Made by a program: the position numbers and the translations under genes
Source of the DNA: Actinomadura alba
GTDB lineage: Bacteria; Actinomycetota; Actinomycetes; Streptosporangiales; Streptosporangiaceae
Reading direction: 5' to 3'
NCBI RefSeq assembly: GCF_014323705.1
Contig: NZ_JABVEC010000048.1
Location: 1 to 50,362, forward strand
DNA length: 50,362 nucleotides
The notes under the pieces: model-generated
Told to the model about the DNA's origin: nothing
Seen by the model: only the letters and a program-made list of their open reading frames with translations
The model's database searches: none
Shown here: positions 25,798 through 33,963 of the stretch, piece by piece
How the letters are laid out: each line of letters opens with the position of its first letter
Numbering within the stretch: position 1 is the first letter of the stretch

Positions 25798-26457
25798 TCA
25801 GCCCTTGGACGGGTAGTTGATGCCCTCTTCGAGAAGGCGGAAGATCTCGGCGAGCACGTCCGAGAAGCGCTTGTCACCCGTGACGCCCATCGCCCACGCG
25901 TCGAAAGCGCTGCGGAAGGCGCACGTCGCGGCACCCGCCGCCACGTGGGGGCGCAGGTCGGTGCTCGGGTCGACGCCCATGCGCTGAGCGATCAGCCGGG
26001 TCAGGTCCGCCTGCTTCTTCTGGCCGTGTTCGAGGCTGCGCCCGAGCACGGCCGGGCTGCTCTCCATCATCTCCTGGATGCACACGAACCGCTCGGGGTC
26101 GAAGCCGAACGCTCCGTCCTCACAGGCCCGCAGCACGCTCACGCATGTCTTGCGCAGCGCGGTCATGACCGGCTCGCCGGCCGGCCGAGCGAGGAGTTCC
26201 TCGAGCACCGCCGCGAACTGCTCCTCCTGGAAGGTCAGGACGACTTCCTCTTTCGAGGCGAAGTAGCGGAAGAACGTGCGCGACGAGACGTCGACGGCGT
26301 CAGCGATCTCTTCGACGGTCGTCGCGTCGAAGCCCTTCTCCTGGAACAGCTCGAACGCGGCCTCGACCAAGGCCTCGCGGGTACGCCGCTTCTTACGCTC
26401 CCGGCGGCCCTGATGGTCGGCCCGGGGCGTCTCGTGAACAGCCGCCGTCGGAGTCAT
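25798..26457 (-). CDS. TetR-family regulator of the adjacent efflux pump
   Basis: A 219-residue TetR protein. The helix-turn-helix is at ~20-70 (RTREALVEAAFELFQEKGFDATTVEEIADAVDVSSRTFFRYFASKEEV), and the ligand domain follows (MMESSPAVLGRSLEHGQKKQADLTRLIAQRMGV), of the MftR/AcrR-like C-terminal type. It is divergent from an MFS exporter with palindromes between them, the standard arrangement for a drug-responsive repressor. The ligand is unknown. Confidence 0.93.
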   Translation of the reverse strand: MTPTAAVHETPRADHQGRRERKKRRTREALVEAAFELFQEKGFDATTVEEIADAVDVSSRTFFRYFASKEEVVLTFQEEQFAAVLEELLARPAGEPVMTALRKTCVSVLRACEDGAFGFDPERFVCIQEMMESSPAVLGRSLEHGQKKQADLTRLIAQRMGVDPSTDLRPHVAAGAATCAFRSAFDAWAMGVTGDKRFSDVLAEIFRLLEEGINYPSKG

Positions 26458-26545
26458 GGCCGAAGTGTAGCCGCGAAGTCACCACCTGACAACGGTCCTG
26501 CAATGACTTTTGTCGTGATGTGCATCATGTCTCAGAAAGACGCAA

Positions 26546-26579
26546 GTCGTTTGACGACAACTGTCAGGCCATGACAGTT
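26546..26579. promoter_or_regulatory. candidate TetR operators (two palindromes)
   Basis: GTCGT-TTG-ACGAC (26546-26558) is followed immediately by AACTGTCA-GGCCA-TGACAGTT (26559-26579). Both lie in the 162-nt gap between the TetR and MFS genes, close to the MFS start. One or both probably bind the TetR dimer. Confidence 0.6.
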
Positions 26580-26619
26580 TGGCCTCTTGAATCTACGACA
26601 GTCCCGCATGGAGGCGAAC

Positions 26620-28215
26620 ATGTCCGAGCCCTCGACCGTCGCGGTCCTGGACAAACCACGGCCGAAGGCCCCACCACCGCGAAGCGGGCACGGCCACCCC
26701 TGGCTGACGCTGATCGCGGTGGCACTGGGCGTGATGATGGTCGGTCTGGACGCCACCGTCGTGTCCATCGCCAATCCGGCCATCGCCCGCGATCTGAACG
26801 CCGATCTCGCCGGTCTGCAGTGGGTCACCAACGCCTACCTCCTGGCCCTGGCCGTGACCCTCATCCCGGCCGGCAAGATCGCCGACCGGTTCGGCCGGAA
26901 GCGGACCTTCCTCGTCGGGGTGATCGGCTTCGCCATCGCCTCGCTGCTCATCGGACTGTCCAGCGGGCTCGGCATGGTGATCTTCTGGCGGGTGGTGCAG
27001 GGGTTCGCGGGAGCACTCCTGCAGCCCGCCAGCCTGGCGATCCTGCGCAACACCTTCCCCGCCGAACGGCTCAACGCCGCCATCGGCATCTGGGGCGCCA
27101 CGGTCGGCATCTCGATCGCGGGCGGCCCAATCGTCGGCGGCGTCCTCGTGCAGCACGTCAACTGGGAGTCGGTCTTCTTCCTCAACGCCCCCCTCGGCCT
27201 GATCGCCCTCGCCGTCGGCTGGTGGGTCATCCGCGAGTCGCGTGACGAGGAGGCGGCCGGCTCGTTCGACGTGCCCGGCGTCGCCCTGCTGTCGAGCTCG
27301 CTGTTCGCGCTGGTCTGGGGGCTGATCAAGGCGGGCTCTTACGGCTTCGACGACGCGCTGCCGCTGTGGTCCTTCGCCGCCGCCGTCGTCCTGGGCACCG
27401 CGTTCGTCGTCAACGAGCTGCGGGTGAAGAACCCCCTGCTGCCGCTCGGCCTGTTCAAGTCCGTCTCACTGTCGGCGGCGACCGGGCTGATCGTGCTCGG
27501 CTTCTTCGCGATGTTCGGCACGATCTTCTTCATCACCCTGTACCTGCAGCAGGTGCACGGCATGAGCCCGGTCGACGCGGGCGTCCGGATGCTGCCGATG
27601 ACCGGTGTGTTCATCGTGGCCTCCCCGATCGCCGGTGCGCTCACCGCGCGGTTCGGGCCGCGGGTCCCGCTCGTCCTCGGAATGGTGCTCACCTCGGTGG
27701 CGCTGTTCGGCCTGTCGAGGATCGGGGTCGAGGCCCCGTTCTCGGACCTGTGGCCGTGGTTCCTGCTCATCGGCCTGGCGTTCGGCTTCGTGCTCGTGGC
27801 CGGTACCGAGGCCATCGTCGGAAACGCGCCCGAGCACCTCGCCGGAGTCGCCGGCGGCCTGCAGCAGACCGCCTCGCAGATCGGCGGCGTTCTCGGCACG
27901 GCGGTCCTCGGCACCATCCTGTCCACGCGGGTGGGTGACGTGCTCGTCGGCCGGCTGACCGAGGCGGGTGTGCCCGCGGCCACCGCCCAGCAGCTGAGCG
28001 GCACGACCGAGTACGTGTCGCAGGGCGTGGCACCCGTACCGCCGGGCACACCGGAGCAGGCCGCCCAGGCCATCACGACCGGAAGCCACCTCGCCTTCAT
28101 GGACGGCTTCCAGACCTCGCTCGCGGTCGCCGCGACCGTGGCGCTCGTCGCCGCCCTCGCCGCGCTGCTCGTCGGCCGCGGGCAGTCCCCAGTCGACGGC
28201 GGCGTCGCCGTATGA
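26620..28215 (+). CDS. MFS drug exporter, DHA2 (EmrB/QacA) type
   Basis: A ~531-residue proton-driven exporter with about 14 membrane helices. Family signatures are the first helix with VGLDATVVSIANPAI (motif D1-like), LQWVTNAYLLALAVTLIPAGKIADRFGRKR (motif A), IFWRVVQGFAGALLQPASLAILRNTFP and GGPIVGGVLVQHVNWESVFFLNAPLG (motif C). ATG 26620 follows GGAGG by six nt; the ATG at 26587 is too early. Controlled most likely by the divergent TetR. Substrates unknown. Confidence 0.93.
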   Translation: MSEPSTVAVLDKPRPKAPPPRSGHGHPWLTLIAVALGVMMVGLDATVVSIANPAIARDLNADLAGLQWVTNAYLLALAVTLIPAGKIADRFGRKRTFLVGVIGFAIASLLIGLSSGLGMVIFWRVVQGFAGALLQPASLAILRNTFPAERLNAAIGIWGATVGISIAGGPIVGGVLVQHVNWESVFFLNAPLGLIALAVGWWVIRESRDEEAAGSFDVPGVALLSSSLFALVWGLIKAGSYGFDDALPLWSFAAAVVLGTAFVVNELRVKNPLLPLGLFKSVSLSAATGLIVLGFFAMFGTIFFITLYLQQVHGMSPVDAGVRMLPMTGVFIVASPIAGALTARFGPRVPLVLGMVLTSVALFGLSRIGVEAPFSDLWPWFLLIGLAFGFVLVAGTEAIVGNAPEHLAGVAGGLQQTASQIGGVLGTAVLGTILSTRVGDVLVGRLTEAGVPAATAQQLSGTTEYVSQGVAPVPPGTPEQAAQAITTGSHLAFMDGFQTSLAVAATVALVAALAALLVGRGQSPVDGGVAV

Positions 28216-28267
28216 CCGTCGGACACCGGCCGTCGGCCGCTGCCCGGCGGATATTGCAAGATCGCAA

Positions 28268-28318
28268 ATAGGTGGCGGGGGCGGATCTTCGATCGGGGCA
28301 TCCGCCCCCACCACCTAT
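28268..28318. repeat. long inverted repeat downstream of the MFS gene
   Basis: Arms 28268-28286 and 28300-28318 (ATAGGTGGCGGGGGCGGAT and its complement with one mismatch) around 13 nt. It lies between the MFS stop and a small gene starting at 28337. A stem this long suggests a terminator of the MFS transcript; there is no T-tract after it. Confidence 0.75.
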
Positions 28319-28336
28319 GCTCGATGGGATGCCGTC

Positions 28337-28759
28337 ATGACCTCCGCGTTCGCTACGCCTCTGCCCCCCGATGACTCCCATCAGAACCTTTCCCTGCCGG
28401 AGAGCGGCTGGGAACTGCACATCGGCCGGGGCCCTCTTCTGCGACCCGCCCTCGAGGTCCACACGTTCCACGGCCTCGTCGACGTCGCCGTCGCCGGAGG
28501 CTTCGACGAGCCGCTGGTGCGCGGCGCTCTGCGCGGTCGCCACATGACGCGCCGGTGGGCGCTCGCCTGGGGGCACCTGCCGTCCGGCGCCGCAGACGTG
28601 ATCGTGGACTTCCGCGCCAGGCGCGGCTCCATGCGGGTGACGGCCACCCGCGTCGCCGGGGCGTTCTGGGTCGCCGAGGCGCCCGGGAGCTTCCACTCGG
28701 CGATCGTCGCGGCCGGGCGGTCGACCATGCGCGTCCGCCTCCACCGGCACCGGCCTTGA
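28337..28759 (+). CDS. hypothetical protein
   Basis: A 140-residue soluble protein that I do not recognise. It has no signal peptide or membrane segment. The middle is mixed alpha/beta by eye (LEVHTFHGLVDVAVAGGFDEP), followed by WALAWGHLPSGAADVIVDFRA and a basic end, LHRHRP. It starts 18 nt after the inverted repeat at 28268-28318 and is convergent with ltp2. GTC-rich codon choice resembles its neighbours, so it is probably a real gene. Confidence 0.6.
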   Translation: MTSAFATPLPPDDSHQNLSLPESGWELHIGRGPLLRPALEVHTFHGLVDVAVAGGFDEPLVRGALRGRHMTRRWALAWGHLPSGAADVIVDFRARRGSMRVTATRVAGAFWVAEAPGSFHSAIVAAGRSTMRVRLHRHRP

Positions 28760-28819
28760 TCACATCCGCGCGCCCGGGGACCACGGCGTCCCGCGGGCGC
28801 CGGTGCCGTCCACGGCGGC

Positions 28820-30031
28820 TCAGCCGCGGGTGAGGACCAGACCGCTGGTGGGCACTCCGGTGCCCGCCGTCACGAGCACGTTCTCGACGTCGGCGACCTG
28901 GTTGACGGCGGTTCGCCGGATCTGGCGCGCGCCTTCGGCGATCCCGTTCATTCCGTGGATGTAGGCCTCACCCAGCTGACCCCCGTGCGGGTTGACCGGA
29001 AGCCGTGCGCCGAGTTCGATGCCGCCATCCCTGATGAACTCCTTCGCCTCACCTCGCGCGCAGAAACCGAGCTCTTCGAGCTGGATGAGCACGAACGGTG
29101 TGAAGTGGTCGTACAGGATCGCGGTCTGGACGTCCTTCGGGGTCAGCCCGGACGCGCGCCACAGCCGGTCCCCGACCCGGCCCATCGCGGGCAGGGTGGT
29201 CAGGTCGCCGCTGTAGTAGTTGAACATCATCATCTGGCCGGGGCCCGTCCCCTGGGCGGCGGCGCTGATCACGGCGGGCGGATGGGCCAGATCGCGAGCG
29301 CGTTCGGTGCTCGTGACCAGTACGGCGACGCCGCCGTCGGACTCCTGGCAGCAGTCGAGCAGGCGCAGCGGGTCGACGATCCACCGTGAGGCCTGGTGCT
29401 CTTCCAGCGTGATCGGCCGCCCGTGGAACCATGCCCGGGGATTGGTGGCGGCGTGCCTGCGCATCGCCACCGTCACCCGGCCGAAGTCCTCGCTCGTCGC
29501 CCCGTACGCGTGCAGATAACGCTGCGCGTGCATCGCGACCCACGCGGCCGGGGTGGCGAACCCGAACGGCACATGCCAGGAGAACTCGAGGCCGGTCGAG
29601 GTCGCGCCCCGCTGCCCGCCGGTGGCCTGGCCGAACCGGTGACCGGATCGCTCGTTGAACGCCCGGTAGCACACCACCGCCCGGGCCTGACCCGTGGCGA
29701 CGGCCATCGCGGCGTGGGCCACCGTGCCGCAGGCCGCGCCGCCTCCGTAGTCGACGCGGGAGAAGAAGCTCAGGTCCTCGATACCGAGCTCACGCGCGAC
29801 CGCGATCTCGGAGTTGGCGTCCTGGGTGAAGGTCACCAGGCCGTCGACCTCGGCCGGCCGCAGACCCGCGTCGCGGATCGCACCGTGGCAGGCCTCGACG
29901 GCGAGTCGCAGCTCGGACCGGCCGGACTCCTTGGAGAACTCGGTCGCGCCGATCCCCGCGATCGCCGCTCGGCCGCCGAGCGCCCCCGTCGTCGTCGCCC
30001 CCGTCGTCGTGGCCGTCGTCGTCGCCGTCAT
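28820..30031 (-). CDS. ltp2: steroid side-chain aldolase (thiolase-like lipid-transfer protein)
   Basis: Ltp2 cleaves the C17 side chain as propionyl-CoA by a retro-aldol step, working as a complex with the DUF35 part of ChsH2. The ~403-residue product is a thiolase-superfamily member: AIAGIGATEFSKESGR, RVDYGGGAACGTVAHAAMAV and DCCQESDGGVAVLV. It has the two Tyr-bearing segments expected for this aldolase (AILYDHFTPF and GEAYIHGMNG) and the C-terminal PVNPHGGQLGEAY. The N-terminus is low complexity (Thr/Ala/Gly) from 15-bp repeats. ATG 30031 has GGAGG at nine nt; GTG 30037 is too close. Last gene of the side-chain operon, with gene order as in the mycobacterial igr operon. Confidence 0.9.
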   Translation of the reverse strand: MTATTTATTTGATTTGALGGRAAIAGIGATEFSKESGRSELRLAVEACHGAIRDAGLRPAEVDGLVTFTQDANSEIAVARELGIEDLSFFSRVDYGGGAACGTVAHAAMAVATGQARAVVCYRAFNERSGHRFGQATGGQRGATSTGLEFSWHVPFGFATPAAWVAMHAQRYLHAYGATSEDFGRVTVAMRRHAATNPRAWFHGRPITLEEHQASRWIVDPLRLLDCCQESDGGVAVLVTSTERARDLAHPPAVISAAAQGTGPGQMMMFNYYSGDLTTLPAMGRVGDRLWRASGLTPKDVQTAILYDHFTPFVLIQLEELGFCARGEAKEFIRDGGIELGARLPVNPHGGQLGEAYIHGMNGIAEGARQIRRTAVNQVADVENVLVTAGTGVPTSGLVLTRG

Positions 30032-30098
30032 GGTCACCGTCCTCCGGGTCGCGGGCGTCCGGCGGCGGCCGTCGCCCCGCCAGGCGGCGTCATGGTCA

Positions 30099-31475
30099 TC
30101 ACCGGTCCCTGAGCCGTACGGTCGCGACGACGTGCTCGCCCCGGGCGACGGCGCCGCGTACCTCGACCGCCCCGTCGTCGGTGAGCCGGCCGGTGAGCGT
30201 GAGGGTGTCGCCCGCGTAGGCGGGCACGCCGAGTCGTACCGCGATGCCCGCCGGCTCGGCGTCGGGCAGTGCCTCGGAGACGAAGCGCTGCACCAGACCC
30301 ATCGTCGTGAGGATGTTCAGGAAGATGTCCTTGGCGCCTTGGGCCCTGGCCAGCGCGACGTCATGGTGCACCGGCGTGAAGTCGCGGGTGGCGAGTGCCG
30401 TCGCGATCACGAACGTCGGCGTCAACGGGATCTCGATCGAGGGCAGGTCGTCCGGGCCCGCGCCGCCGTGCTCGTCGGAGGCGTCGGGCGCCGCCCCCTC
30501 CACTTCGTCGTCCTCGTCCGGTGGTTCGCGGTCCGCGGGGATCCACTGCGGCAGCGTGAGCCCGTCGTCCAGGCGTTCGAAGACGAGCCGCACGGGCATC
30601 CCGATCCGTACGTCCCCGGGCGGACAGCCGATCACGTTGCCGACCATCCGCACGCCCTCTTCCAGCTCGACCAGCCCGACGACGTACGGCCCCGTCCGGC
30701 CGGGCACCGGCGGATGGTGGTGCACAACATAGCTGTGCAGCTCACCGCGCCCGCTCGCGACCACGTGGTCCCGGTCGAGCGCATGGCAGTGCGGGCACAT
30801 CGGGCCCGGCGGATGCCGCAGCCGCCCACACGCGCCGCACTTCTGGACGCGCAGCTCACCCTCGCGCACCCCGTCCCAGAAGAACCGGGTGTCCGGCCCG
30901 ATCATCGGCGCGGGCGGACCGACCTCGGCGGCCGGGTTCGGCGCGGCGGCGCGCTCGGGCGGGCGGAACTTGAGGACGCGGAAGAGCATGCCTGCGACCC
31001 GCTCATCCCGCTCGTCGTACCAGGTCTGGTGCCACGTCACGAAGTAGCCCTCGCCCAGCGCGGTGCGCTTGGGGCCGGTGATCGAGCCGAACCGCAGGGT
31101 CGAGCGCAAGTGCTCGCCATGGCGCAGATACCGGTCGTAGGTCTGCTCGCAGTTGGTCGCGACCACGCCAGTGCAGCCGGCCTCATCGAGCAGGCCCAGG
31201 AGCCCGTCGACGACCGACCCCGCCTTCCGCGCGCCGAGGCCCTGCATCGACCAGACCTGGATCATCGCCGGCGGCGCGACCCCCGCGTACAGCGGATTGC
31301 CGTCGCCGATCGCCTGGGTCCAGTTGCGGATCATCGCGGGGTCGACCGGGTCGGGGCAGGGCGGGGCGGCCACCTCGCCCTCGGCGGCGAGCGCCTCGGC
31401 GAGCGCCGGCAGCCGGTCGTGCACCGACCCGGCCTCCTTCCCGACAGTGGCCGTCATGGGGCTGGGCGGGCTCAA
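30099..31475 (-). CDS. chsH2: fused steroid enoyl-CoA hydratase ChsH2-ChsH1 with DUF35
   Basis: A 458-residue three-part protein. Residues ~15-175 are a MaoC-like hotdog (ChsH2 N-terminal half: WTQAIGDGNPLY, CEQTYDRYLRHGEHLR). Residues ~190-320 are DUF35, with a zinc ribbon CGACGRL/CPHC and an OB fold (LHSYVVHHHPPV, GMPVRLVFERLDDGL). After an acidic linker, residues ~345-458 form a second hotdog with the hydratase motif DFTPVHHDVALARAQGAKDIFLN (ChsH1). In mycobacteria ChsH1 and ChsH2 are separate subunits that hydrate the side-chain enoyl-CoA; here both lie in one chain, and DUF35 should dock Ltp2. The start could be TTG 31475 (overlapping the fadE29 stop as TTGA) or ATG 31457 (MTATVG). Confidence 0.88.
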   Translation of the reverse strand: MSPPSPMTATVGKEAGSVHDRLPALAEALAAEGEVAAPPCPDPVDPAMIRNWTQAIGDGNPLYAGVAPPAMIQVWSMQGLGARKAGSVVDGLLGLLDEAGCTGVVATNCEQTYDRYLRHGEHLRSTLRFGSITGPKRTALGEGYFVTWHQTWYDERDERVAGMLFRVLKFRPPERAAAPNPAAEVGPPAPMIGPDTRFFWDGVREGELRVQKCGACGRLRHPPGPMCPHCHALDRDHVVASGRGELHSYVVHHHPPVPGRTGPYVVGLVELEEGVRMVGNVIGCPPGDVRIGMPVRLVFERLDDGLTLPQWIPADREPPDEDDEVEGAAPDASDEHGGAGPDDLPSIEIPLTPTFVIATALATRDFTPVHHDVALARAQGAKDIFLNILTTMGLVQRFVSEALPDAEPAGIAVRLGVPAYAGDTLTLTGRLTDDGAVEVRGAVARGEHVVATVRLRDR

Positions 31476-32644
31476 CGCGGGGCCCGGGGCAGGCCGAGGC
31501 CGATCATCGCGATCAGCTCGCGCTGGATCTCGTTGACCCCGCCGCCGAACGTCAGCACGATCGCGCCCTTAACGCCGTGGTCGAGCCGCTCGACGAACGC
31601 GGCCGTCTCGGGGTCGCCGGGATCGCCGAAGCGGGCGAGCGTCTCACCGACGATCCGGCCGACCTCCTGCATCCGCTCCGAACCGTAGATCTTGGTGGCG
31701 GACGCGTCCGCCGCACCCAGCCAGCCGAGGTCCATGTTCGCGGCGACCTGCCAGTTGAGGAGTTCGTTGACGCGCAGGTAGGCGTGCACCCGGGCGACCG
31801 CCCGGCGCACGGCGGGCTCTTCGATCAGCGGCCGCCCGTCGCCGCCGCGGGCGTTGCGCGCCCAGCGTTCGAACCGGTCGTAGGTGTGCCCGATGTTGCC
31901 CGCCGGGCCTAGCGTCACGCGCTCGTGGTTCAGCTGGTTGACGATGAGGTCCCAGCCCCTGTTCTCCTCGCCGATGAGCATGTCCGCGGGTACCCGGACG
32001 TCCTGGTAGTACGTCGAGTTCGTGTGGTGCCGGCCGTCCATGGTCACGATCGGCGTCCACGAGAAGCCGGGGGCGCGGCAGTCGACGATGAGCATCGAGA
32101 TGCCCTTGTGTTTCTTGGCCGCCGGATCAGTGCGCGCGGCCAGCCACACGTAGTCGGCGTAGTGCGCGCCCGAGGTGAAGATCTTCTGCCCGTTGACGAC
32201 GTAGTGATCGCCGTCGCGGACCGCCGTCGTCCGCAGCGAGGCCAGGTCGGTGCCGGCGCCCGGCTCGCTGTAACCGATCGCGAAGTGGCACTCGCCGCGC
32301 AGGATCCTCGGCAGGAAGAACGTCTTCTGCTCGTCGGTGCCGTACTGCAGGATCGTCGGTGCCACGGAGTTGAGCGTGATGATCGGGTACGGCACCTCCG
32401 CACGTGCGATCTCGTTGGCGAAGATCTGCTGCTCCATCGGGCCATAACCGCGGCCGCCGTACTCCACGGGCAGCGCGACGCCGAGCATGCCGTCCCGGCC
32501 GAGGCGCTTGCAGTGGTCCATGTACGGCGCCCCGAAGGGATCGCGCGCTATCTCTTCGCGCTGCTCCTCCGGCAGGCAGTCCCTGAAGTACTCCCGCAGC
32601 TCGGCACGGAGCTTCTTCTGCTCATCGGTCAGGTCAATGAACAT
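31472..32644 (-). CDS. fadE29: steroid side-chain acyl-CoA dehydrogenase, FadE29 (ChsE2) type
   Basis: A 390-residue acyl-CoA dehydrogenase that, with its partner, introduces a double bond into the steroid C22 propanoyl-CoA side chain. It closely follows the FadE29 pattern: MFIDLTDEQKKLRAELREYF, LGRDGMLGVALPVEYGGRGYGP, FAIGYSEPGAGTDLASLRTTAV, VNGQKIFTSGAHYADYVWLAARTDP and a C-terminal FGGGVNEIQRELIA. FadE28/FadE29 form an alpha2beta2 tetramer in mycobacteria, which fits the two adjacent genes. ATG 32644 overlaps the upstream reading frame by 16 nt. Confidence 0.92.
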   Translation of the reverse strand: MFIDLTDEQKKLRAELREYFRDCLPEEQREEIARDPFGAPYMDHCKRLGRDGMLGVALPVEYGGRGYGPMEQQIFANEIARAEVPYPIITLNSVAPTILQYGTDEQKTFFLPRILRGECHFAIGYSEPGAGTDLASLRTTAVRDGDHYVVNGQKIFTSGAHYADYVWLAARTDPAAKKHKGISMLIVDCRAPGFSWTPIVTMDGRHHTNSTYYQDVRVPADMLIGEENRGWDLIVNQLNHERVTLGPAGNIGHTYDRFERWARNARGGDGRPLIEEPAVRRAVARVHAYLRVNELLNWQVAANMDLGWLGAADASATKIYGSERMQEVGRIVGETLARFGDPGDPETAAFVERLDHGVKGAIVLTFGGGVNEIQRELIAMIGLGLPRAPR

Positions 32645-33963
32645 GTGTCTCCCTGCCTCGCTCCGCTCGGCGGCTCGGTCCGCTCTTGAGGCGACGGCTT
32701 CCCTCGTCGCTCGGTCGTTCGTTCCTCACTCCCTCGCTCCTCAGTCCAGCCGCCGCCGCGGCCCTCGCGGTCCTCTTCGAGCCGATCATTCGCTGGGCCC
32801 TTCGTCCCCAGTCCCTCCCGGGTGGCGATGAGGGCGCCCAGGCTGTCGAGCTGGGCCTCGGCGCCGCCGAGCAGATGCGCGTAGTGCTTGCCCCAGGCGA
32901 AGAACCGGTGCAGCGGGTACGTGACGTCCAGGCCGATGCCGCCGTGCAGGTGCTGGCACGTGTACAGCGCCTTGAGCACCGGGTCGCAGGCGTTGTAGGA
33001 CGCGACCGTCAGAACCTCGTCGGCCTCGTCCGGCGACTCGTCGAGCCGCCAGACGCCGGCCCACATCGCCACGTCGAGCGAGCGCTTGGCGATGTAGACG
33101 TCCCCGATCTGCATGGTCACGGCCTGGAACTGCGCCAGTTTCCGCTCGAACTGTTCGCGGGTCTTGACGTACTCCGTGGTGAGCCCGAGCGCGCCCTCGA
33201 TCACCCCCGACACGGTGGCGGTGGCTCCCGCGCGGGCGAACCGGCAGAGCGTGCGGTAGGCCGAACCCGGATCGGCGTCGGGGCCCCCGAGCAGCGCGTC
33301 CGCGCCGACCCGGACGCCGTCGAGGCGGATCCGCGACATCGGCTCGCCGGTGGCGGAGGGGTGCGGGCTCAACGCGACGGCCCCCGGCTCGACCAGGAAC
33401 ACCTCGACGGCCGTGCCCGTCCTGGCGGGCACGAGAATGTGCGACGCGACCTCCGCGTACGGCACGAAGGTCTTCACCCCGTCGAGGACGTGGGAATCAC
33501 CGTCCCGCCGCGCCGTCGTCGCCGTCCCGCTCGCGCCGGGCTCGCGGACCGCGCCGGTGAGCACGGTGTCGCCCGCCACCAGTGGTTCGAGCAGTTCCCG
33601 CTGGCCGGGGGTGCCGTGCCGCGCAATCGGCATGGCGCCGAGCGCGAGGGCGGCGAACGCCGGTATGGGGGCGACGTGCGCGCCGATCTCGCGGAGCACG
33701 ACGGCCAGCTCGACCGCGCCGAGCCCGGCTCCGCCCACCTCTTCGGGCAGGCTCACCCCGAGCAGGCCGGACCGGGCGAGCGACGCCCAGAGCGCCCGAT
33801 CGAAGGGCTCGCCGCTCCTCTCGTGTGCCTCGAGCCGGTCGCCGGCCGCCTCGCGGGCGAACAGCCCGGCGGCGAGCCCCCGCAGTTCCCGCTGGTCCTC
33901 GTCGAGGTCGAAGCTCATCCGGAGGCTCGGCTCGGAGGCCTCGCCCGGCACCGCAGAGTTCAC
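32629..33963 (-). CDS. fadE28: steroid side-chain acyl-CoA dehydrogenase, FadE28 (ChsE1) type, with extended tail
   Basis: A 444-residue acyl-CoA dehydrogenase subunit, partner of the FadE29-like protein. The core (~16-365) has SFDLDEDQRELRGLAAGLF, LPEEVGGAGLGAVELAVVLREIG, FERKLAQFQAVTMQIGDVY and HLHGGIGLDVTYPLHRFFAWGKHY. It is longer than usual because about 70 residues follow the family's end: an Arg/Glu/Gly/Pro-rich stretch (EEDREGRGGGW, EERGSEERTTERRG) that looks like translated spacer, ending inside fadE29. GTG 33963 overlaps the fadD17 stop as GTGA; ATG 33918 (MSFDL) is an alternative. Confidence 0.88.
   Translation of the reverse strand: MNSAVPGEASEPSLRMSFDLDEDQRELRGLAAGLFAREAAGDRLEAHERSGEPFDRALWASLARSGLLGVSLPEEVGGAGLGAVELAVVLREIGAHVAPIPAFAALALGAMPIARHGTPGQRELLEPLVAGDTVLTGAVREPGASGTATTARRDGDSHVLDGVKTFVPYAEVASHILVPARTGTAVEVFLVEPGAVALSPHPSATGEPMSRIRLDGVRVGADALLGGPDADPGSAYRTLCRFARAGATATVSGVIEGALGLTTEYVKTREQFERKLAQFQAVTMQIGDVYIAKRSLDVAMWAGVWRLDESPDEADEVLTVASYNACDPVLKALYTCQHLHGGIGLDVTYPLHRFFAWGKHYAHLLGGAEAQLDSLGALIATREGLGTKGPANDRLEEDREGRGGGWTEERGSEERTTERRGKPSPQERTEPPSGARQGDTCSLT

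Noticed and set aside
29814..31688. A 624-codon plus-strand open frame opposite ltp2 and chsH
   Set aside because: Antisense shadow; the minus strand encodes recognisable domains throughout.
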